Shown: piece by piece, positions 5,690 to 7,277 of the stretch
Position numbering within the stretch: position 1 is the first letter of the stretch
Layout of the letters: each line of letters opens with the position of its first letter
DNA from: Hyphomicrobiales bacterium
GTDB lineage: Bacteria > Pseudomonadota > Alphaproteobacteria > Rhizobiales > Devosiaceae
NCBI GenBank assembly: GCA_028290345.1
Contig: JAQGKB010000041.1
Coordinates: 1 to 7,277, forward strand
DNA length: 7,277 nucleotides
Reading direction: 5' to 3'
The notes under the pieces: model-generated
What the model was told of the DNA's origin: nothing
The model's database searches: none
What the model saw: only the letters and a program-made list of their open reading frames with translations
Made by a program: the position numbers and the translations under genes

Positions 5690-7057
5690 ATGACGACGTC
5701 CCAAAGCAACTTCAACAACTCGGAGCACCTGCGCAATCGCGCGCACAGCATCATACCCGGCGGCAGCCACACCTATGCCAAGGGCGAGGATCAGTATCCC
5801 TTGCTCGCGCCCGGGTTCATCGACCGCGGTCTTGGCAGCCATGTCTGGGACATCGACGGCAACGAGTTCATCGAATACGGCATGGGCAATCGGGCGGTCG
5901 GCCTCGGCCACGCCTATCCGGCCGTGGTCGAAGCGGCGCAGCAAGCCTTGCTGGGCGGCTGCAATTTCACTCGCCCGGCCCGCATCGAGGTTGAGTGTGC
6001 CGAGGCGTTCCTCGAAAGCATCGAAGCCGCCGAAATGGTGAAATTCTGCAAGAACGGCTCCGATGCCACTTCGGCCGCCATCCGGCTGGCGCGGGCCTAT
6101 ACCGGCCGCGACCTCATTGCTATCTGCGCCGACCATCCATTCTTTTCGAGTGACGACTGGTATATCGGCAGCACGTTGGTGAATGCCGGTGTGCCTGAAG
6201 CGACCCGAAAGCTGACCGTTGGTTTCCGCTACAACGATCTTGCCAGCGTTTCAGAACTCTTCGACCGCTATCCTGGAAGGATTGCCGGTTTGATCATGGA
6301 GCCCGCGCGCACAGACGATCCCCGCGACGACTTCCTGGCCAGGGTACAGGGGCTCTGTCGCGACGACGGTGCGCTGTTCATCCTCGACGAAATGATCACA
6401 GGCTTCCGCTGGCATGCCGGCGGGGCGCAAAAGCTCTATGGGATCGCGCCCGATCTATCATGCTTCGGCAAGGCATTGGGCAACGGATTTTCCGTCTCGG
6501 CGCTCGCCGGAAAGCGGGAATTCATGCGGCTTGGCGGGCTCGATCACACCGATCGCCCGCGCGTCTTCCTGCTCTCCACCACGCATGGCGCGGAAACGCA
6601 TGCACTTGCCGCCGCGATGGCGACGATGAAGGTTTATCGTACGGAACCGGTCATCGAACAGCTCTACAGCCAAGGAACACGCCTCGCCGAAAGCTTCCGG
6701 CAGGTAGTGAAGCGCCATCATCTCGAAGACTTTGTAAAAATCGTCGGCCGACCGTCGTGTCTGGCCTATGCGACGCTTGATGCCGACGGCAAGCCTTCGC
6801 AGGCTTTCCGCTCGCTTTTCCTTCAGGAAACCATCGCCAGGGGCATTCTCATGCCGTCGCTGGTGGTGAGCTACACTCACACAGACGAGGACATCGAGCG
6901 CACCATCCAAGCCATCGACGGCGCCCTTGCTGTTTACTACCGCGCCCTGGACGACGGCGCCGAGCGCCACCTCATCGGCCGCCCTTCCCAGGTGGTTTAT
7001 CGCCGCTACAATCAGGACGGCGCGACGCCCGCCTTGCCAATCGCGATCGGCAAGTGA
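5690..7057 (+). CDS. Class III aminotransferase, HemL-like but probably not HemL
   Basis: PLP-dependent cytoplasmic enzyme of 455 aa, about 25 longer than typical glutamate-1-semialdehyde aminomutase. Fold type I class III features are plain: RAHSIIPGGSHTYAKG (17-32), VWDIDGNEFIEYGMG (52-66), KNGSDATSAAIRLARAYTGRD (121-141, PLP phosphate contact), IMEPAR (202-207), LFILDEMITGFR (229-240, Asp233 for the pyridine nitrogen) and CFGKALGNGFSVSAL (258-272, Schiff-base Lys261). The region where HemL has its YHG motif reads DHPFFSSDDW (148-157), and the late Thr block reads LLSTTHGAETHAL (294-306), so a different amino acceptor is likely. Class III homologues labelled HemL occur in surface-polysaccharide clusters, where the substrate is usually unknown; an amino sugar or amino-acid-like decoration is my inference. 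The ATG at 5690 has GAGG five bases upstream. The stop codon overlaps the next gene's GTG (GTGA), suggesting translational coupling. Confidence 0.88.
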   Translation: MTTSQSNFNNSEHLRNRAHSIIPGGSHTYAKGEDQYPLLAPGFIDRGLGSHVWDIDGNEFIEYGMGNRAVGLGHAYPAVVEAAQQALLGGCNFTRPARIEVECAEAFLESIEAAEMVKFCKNGSDATSAAIRLARAYTGRDLIAICADHPFFSSDDWYIGSTLVNAGVPEATRKLTVGFRYNDLASVSELFDRYPGRIAGLIMEPARTDDPRDDFLARVQGLCRDDGALFILDEMITGFRWHAGGAQKLYGIAPDLSCFGKALGNGFSVSALAGKREFMRLGGLDHTDRPRVFLLSTTHGAETHALAAAMATMKVYRTEPVIEQLYSQGTRLAESFRQVVKRHHLEDFVKIVGRPSCLAYATLDADGKPSQAFRSLFLQETIARGILMPSLVVSYTHTDEDIERTIQAIDGALAVYYRALDDGAERHLIGRPSQVVYRRYNQDGATPALPIAIGK

Positions 7058-7277
7058 AGCCGGTGCACCGGCGCGCAGTCCTCGGCCTGATTGCAGCGGC
7101 ATCAATGTCGCGTTCATCGATTCTCCGCGCGGGGGGTGACCGGGCTTTGCCGCTGGCAAAATTCCCGCTCCGTGTCTCTGCTGACAAAAGGCACATCGAG
7201 GACTCGAACGGGCGGCCATTCCTCATCAATGGCGACTCCGCTTGGTCGCTGATCGCCGATCTCAATCGCGATGACGC
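7054..7277 (+). CDS. Exported DUF4038/GH140 apiosidase-like protein, 3' truncated by window
   Basis: The first 74 codons of a gene running off the window end. After a short linker the sequence FPLRVSADKRHIEDSNGRPFLINGDSAWSLIADLNRDDA (residues 37 onward) matches the opening strands of DUF4038 (apiosidase-like, GH140) TIM-barrel proteins, in which a 'V(S)...R(Y/H)..D..G.PF...GDS.W.L...L.R.DA' pattern is characteristic. Residues 1-28 contain HRRAVLGLIAAA, a basic twin-arginine followed by a short hydrophobic stretch, so it is probably exported by Tat or possibly Sec. The GTG at 7054 overlaps the aminotransferase stop (GTGA); a GTG at 7063 and an ATG at 7105 (which would lose the signal) are alternatives, and no strong ribosome site is seen, consistent with coupling. 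A periplasmic or extracellular glycosidase acting on the polysaccharide is inferred from family and context. The catalytic residues lie beyond the window. Confidence 0.72.
   Translation, partial: MKPVHRRAVLGLIAAASMSRSSILRAGGDRALPLAKFPLRVSADKRHIEDSNGRPFLINGDSAWSLIADLNRDD

Noticed and set aside
6458..7219. Minus-strand 253-aa frame opposite the aminotransferase and the DUF4038 gene
   Set aside because: Antisense shadow; both plus-strand genes have strong family motifs.

Overview
The window looks like part of an exopolysaccharide or surface-polysaccharide locus from a high-GC alphaproteobacterium, most likely of the Hyphomicrobiales (a Mesorhizobium- or Bradyrhizobium-like organism). That guess rests on GC-rich genes with strong third-position G/C bias, a rhizobial-type Crp/Fnr regulator, and the combination of polysaccharide genes. 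It is not a species identification.

Layout, left to right. Positions 1-278 are AT-rich and gene-free, with short dyad symmetries. A Crp/Fnr-family regulator lies on the minus strand (279-1094). A gene-free stretch of about 590 bp follows (1095-1687), AT-rich up to about 1480 and richer in GC after that. Next come two closely spaced plus-strand genes: an oligosaccharide flippase (1688-3163) and a family 2 glycosyltransferase (3171-4160), 7 bp apart. A polysaccharide pyruvyl transferase family gene runs towards them on the minus strand (4176-5411). A 278-bp divergent spacer with several small hairpins leads to a HemL-like class III aminotransferase (5690-7057, plus). Overlapping its stop codon is the start of a gene cut off by the window edge (7054 onward), whose N-terminus resembles DUF4038/GH140 apiosidase-like proteins behind a Tat-like signal.

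How the genes may work together (inference). The glycosyltransferase adds a sugar to a lipid-linked repeat unit. The pyruvyl transferase homologue may place a pyruvate ketal on it. The aminotransferase may supply an amino-modified precursor. The flippase moves the lipid-linked unit across the inner membrane, and the exported glycoside hydrolase-like protein may trim or recognise the product outside. No polymerase (Wzy), chain-length regulator or outer-membrane exporter is in the window, so any complete pathway must extend beyond it. The Crp/Fnr gene could regulate the locus, but nothing in the sequence proves that.

I found no RNA gene, CRISPR array, insertion sequence or phage gene, and no clear evidence of an undescribed system. 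The most unusual content is the non-canonical HemL-like aminotransferase coupled to a secreted DUF4038-type hydrolase inside a pyruvyl transferase/flippase locus.
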